From assembly GCF_030532915.1 (NCBI RefSeq), contig NZ_JAUNKD010000022.1, positions 1-45,328 of the forward strand: 45,328 nucleotides of DNA. Direction: 5' to 3'. Of the stretch, positions 42,834 to 45,328 are shown piece after piece. Both the position numbers and the translations under genes were made by a program. Each line of letters starts with the position of its first letter. Position 1 is the stretch's first letter. Below the pieces are notes generated by a model. It ran no database searches. It worked only from the letters and a program-made list of their open reading frames with translations, and had not been told where the DNA came from. This DNA comes from Capnocytophaga sp. (lineage in GTDB: Bacteria > Bacteroidota > Bacteroidia > Flavobacteriales > Flavobacteriaceae).

Positions 42834-43434
42834 ATCGGTTGTTTTCATACTGGCCTGCTTGCTGAACCTGTGTTATTTATACGGGCAGGAAGAGGCACGC
42901 ACCGATACTTTGCACGTGAAAACAACGGAAGGCAAAACTGCCGAACCGCAAAAAATCACTTGGAATACCGACCCGCTCTCACCGGCAAGAGCGGCTTTCT
43001 ATTCGGCAATTTTACCCGGACTGGGGCAGGCTTACAACAAAAGTTACTGGAAAATTCCGCTAGTGTACGGTGCTATCGGTACGGGGATTTACTTTTACGT
43101 TCGCAACACAAAAGAACTCAATCGATACCAAACCGCCTACAAACGCAGGCTTTCGGGCTTTACCGATGACGAATTTTACGGCAACCGCAGTGACGGGCAA
43201 CCGCGTTTAAGCACCGACGGACTTCAACGGGCGCAACAGTTTTACCGCCGAAATCAAGAGCTTTCCCTACTGATAACCGTAGGTTTATACGCCTTAAACA
43301 TCATCGAAGCCAACGTAGATGCGCATCTGAAACAGTTCAACGTGGACGAGCGTCTCTCGGTCGAGCCTTTTTTTAACAGCAACGAAATGAACGCCGCACC
43401 GCAGTTCGGTATTTCAATGCGATACAGGTTTTAG
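42826..43434 (+). CDS. DUF5683 family membrane-associated protein
   Basis: 202 residues with a signal-like N terminus (MFKSVVFILACLLNLCYLYG). The core WNTDPLSPARAAFYSAILPGLGQAYNKSYWKIPLVYGAIGTGIYFYVRNTKELNRYQTAYKRR is diagnostic for DUF5683, which commonly follows parAB in flavobacteria; its function is unknown. Two hydrophobic segments lie at about 52-70 and 77-93, and a third near 150-165. Its start overlaps parB, implying translational coupling. Confidence 0.9.
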   Translation: MFKSVVFILACLLNLCYLYGQEEARTDTLHVKTTEGKTAEPQKITWNTDPLSPARAAFYSAILPGLGQAYNKSYWKIPLVYGAIGTGIYFYVRNTKELNRYQTAYKRRLSGFTDDEFYGNRSDGQPRLSTDGLQRAQQFYRRNQELSLLITVGLYALNIIEANVDAHLKQFNVDERLSVEPFFNSNEMNAAPQFGISMRYRF

Positions 43435-43486
43435 TAAACCGCACCGCAATATTAGTCAAAACAGACAGCTAATCAGTACAATAGAA

Positions 43487-45133
43487 ATGAGACCCATAGC
43501 CTTACTTATCGTTTTTTTAATCGCTTTTATGCGAATATCTGCTCAGAATAACGAGCCGAAAGTAAAGCGTATTGAAATCATTTACGGCGGGGAGTTCACC
43601 ATCGACAATGTAAAATACCCCGGCGCCACCATCTTTAAAACAGATGGGAAAAAAGTACAGTTCCGTCACCAAGGGCTGGACGTTTGGTGTGATTTGGCGG
43701 TGCTGTACGAAGAAAAAAACGAAGTCATCGCACACGGTGATGTTTTGGTACAGCAGGGCGATACCTTGCAGATGAACAGCCAGTACATTTCGTATAACGG
43801 AAACCTCAAAACCGCCATTGCCAAAGAGAGCGTGGTGCTGCGCAACGAAACGATGACCCTCGAAACCGAAGAACTTTTTTTAGACCGAAACACCCAAGAA
43901 GCCTACTATAACAATTTCGGAAAAATCACCGACGTTGAAAACGAACTTACCAGCAAAACCGGAAAATACTTCATCGAAAAGAAAAAAAATCAGTTTACCA
44001 ATTCGGTAAAGATTGTTAATAAAGATTTTGTGGTGGACTCGCAAGTGCTTGATTATTATCACCCGACGGGCAACGCTTACTTCTATGGAGCAACGACCAT
44101 CACGGGGAAAGATTACAAAGTATACTGCGAACGCGGTTTCTACGACACCCGCCAAGAAGAGGGCTACTTCAAGAAAAACGCCGTCATTGATTACGACCTG
44201 AAAACCCTCAAAGGCGATAGCCTCTATTTTGACAAAAAGCGAAATTTTGCATCGGGGACTAACAATATCGTCGTTATCGATACCGTAAATCAAACCATCG
44301 TGAAGGGACATTACGGCGAAATCCACAAAGCCAGAGACTCGATGTTCATCACCAAAAAGCCCGTCATCATATCACTCGTTGAGAAGGATTCAATGTATAT
44401 GCACGGAAAGAAAATACTCGTTACGGGCAAGGAAAAGAGCCGCGTGATACGTGTGTACCCCGATGCGCGCATTTTTAAATCGGATATGCAGGCAAAATGT
44501 GATTCCATTCATTCCGTCGAGCTAAACGGACTTACCCAGCTCATCGGCAAGCCCGTAGTTTGGACGGGGGAGAGCCAAATGACCGGCGACAGTATCCATC
44601 TGATAGCCAATACCAAAACCGAACAGCTCGACTCGCTCAAAGTGTTTCACAATGCCTTGGTAGTGGAAAAAGATACACTGGGCGACGGTTACAATCAAGT
44701 AAAAGGAAAAACACTTTACGGCAAGTTCAAGAAAAATCAGCTTAAACAAATCGATTTTATGCAAAATACCGAATCGATTTATTATGTATACAACGATAAA
44801 AACGAGCGTATCGGCATTAATAAGCTCACGTGTAGCCACATAAAATTGTATCTGGACGACAAGCAACAAGTGGAGCAGGTGGTTTTCATCACCCAACCGT
44901 CGGGAAATTTATATCCGGAAGACAAACTCGACAAAAACGACCGCAAGTTTCGGGAATTTATCTGGCGGGGCGATGAACGTATCCACAGCAAAGACGAAAT
45001 TTTTAGTGAGGAAGAAAAAAATCAACCGCTGATAAAAATCCAAGAACCCAATACGCCCGAAGAAAACGATTTGGAAGAGGCAAAACGAAATGCCCAACAA
45101 GCCGAAGAAAAATCCACCACGGAAGAATTATAA
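43487..45133 (+). CDS. OstA-like (LptA/LptD N-domain) periplasmic protein
   Basis: 548 residues with a signal peptide (MRPIALLIVFLIAFMRISA, cleavage before QNNE). The repeated short beta strands of the OstA/LptA-type beta-jellyroll are visible: VIAHGDVLVQQGDTLQMNSQYISYNG, VLRNETMTLETEELFLDRNTQEAYYNNFG, and later DYDLKTLKGDSLYFDKKRNFASG. In flavobacteria this gene is placed with LPS transport (Lpt) functions. The C terminus (about 510-548) is a Glu/Gln-rich acidic tail. It begins 52 bases after the DUF5683 gene, so it may be in the same operon. The exact role is inferred from the fold. Confidence 0.87.
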   Translation: MRPIALLIVFLIAFMRISAQNNEPKVKRIEIIYGGEFTIDNVKYPGATIFKTDGKKVQFRHQGLDVWCDLAVLYEEKNEVIAHGDVLVQQGDTLQMNSQYISYNGNLKTAIAKESVVLRNETMTLETEELFLDRNTQEAYYNNFGKITDVENELTSKTGKYFIEKKKNQFTNSVKIVNKDFVVDSQVLDYYHPTGNAYFYGATTITGKDYKVYCERGFYDTRQEEGYFKKNAVIDYDLKTLKGDSLYFDKKRNFASGTNNIVVIDTVNQTIVKGHYGEIHKARDSMFITKKPVIISLVEKDSMYMHGKKILVTGKEKSRVIRVYPDARIFKSDMQAKCDSIHSVELNGLTQLIGKPVVWTGESQMTGDSIHLIANTKTEQLDSLKVFHNALVVEKDTLGDGYNQVKGKTLYGKFKKNQLKQIDFMQNTESIYYVYNDKNERIGINKLTCSHIKLYLDDKQQVEQVVFITQPSGNLYPEDKLDKNDRKFREFIWRGDERIHSKDEIFSEEEKNQPLIKIQEPNTPEENDLEEAKRNAQQAEEKSTTEEL

Positions 45134-45328
45134 CTTCACGTACGGGCATATTACACCTACCCACTATTTATCCAAAAACGTACTAAAAAACCTTTGTCAA
45201 AGTTTTAGAACTTTGACAAAGATTGACGTGCGGGTGAAAAATTTTTCGCCTACATAATTAAAATGCAATCGGGGGCAGGCGTATGCAATACGCCCCTACA
45301 ACGGGAACGCCACTCGTACGGGCGTATT
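45134..45328. repeat. Right-edge palindromic repeat element
   Basis: No credible gene in the last 195 bases. They hold a 13-bp perfect hairpin CTTTGTCAAAGTT/AACTTTGACAAAG (45192-45221), followed on the minus strand by a T run, so it could be a minus-strand terminator. A palindrome GGCGTATGCAATACGCC (45278-45294) follows, and related CGTACGGGC(A/G)TATT sequences lie at about 45139-45152 and at the window end. GGGCGTATTGCATACGCC-type repeats recur in Bacteroidetes genomes; the element continues beyond the window. Confidence 0.55.

Overview
The window is a piece of a Bacteroidetes chromosome, almost certainly from the Flavobacteriaceae. The signs are recurring TAnnTTTG promoter boxes, lipoproteins with short Bacteroidetes-type signals, flavobacterial families (DUF5683, DUF4199, the OstA-like protein), a DnaJ with a reduced zinc region, and a SAM-II riboswitch in front of metK. 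The low GC content, the GH92 mannosidase and the lipoprotein style would fit Capnocytophaga, but the genus is an inference. I saw no rRNA, tRNA, complete insertion sequence, cas gene or prophage.

Layout. 1-8.2 kb, mostly minus strand: a DUF445 membrane protein, glmS, coaD, ddl, an M48 lipoprotein protease, dnaJ-grpE and a phosphoribosyltransferase. 8.3-10.7 kb: an SLC13/TrkA-C permease and a Bcp-type peroxiredoxin. 10.8-12.8 kb: two tandem AT-rich lipoproteins that share a duplicated N-terminal cassette. 12.9-17.7 kb: a GH92 mannosidase, der, a YoeB-type toxin-antitoxin pair and rsmD. 17.8-24.8 kb: glutamate dehydrogenase (minus), a DUF4136 lipoprotein, an MMPL transporter, a DUF4199 protein and ffh.

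24.9-30 kb is the accessory part. It holds a parDE pair, an array of 18-bp palindromes every 41-42 bp, two DUF2750-like paralogues, a two-gene cassette (DUF6934-like plus a 57-aa protein) between 104-bp direct repeats that split one of those paralogues, folD, a pRiA4b ORF-3-like protein, an antitoxin with a frameshifted toxin, and an NdpA-type nucleoid protein. 31-40.5 kb: metK (minus) under the SAM-II riboswitch, an outer-membrane protein, two convergent L,D-transpeptidases, a histidine-ammonia-lyase homologue that has lost its catalytic motifs, an Atg22/UMF1-type transporter, a secreted protein and murB. 40.7-45.1 kb: ybaB, parA, parB, DUF5683 and the OstA-like gene, a plus-strand run for chromosome segregation and envelope biogenesis. 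The right edge enters a palindromic repeat element.

Several genes serve cell-wall synthesis and remodelling (glmS, ddl, murB, two L,D-transpeptidases) and protein folding or targeting (dnaJ, grpE, ffh). The most unusual items are the palindrome array, whose departures from perfect pairing in its core are mainly G-U wobbles on the plus strand; the ammonia-lyase-like pseudoenzyme with a clean promoter; and the cassette inserted into a DUF2750-like gene.
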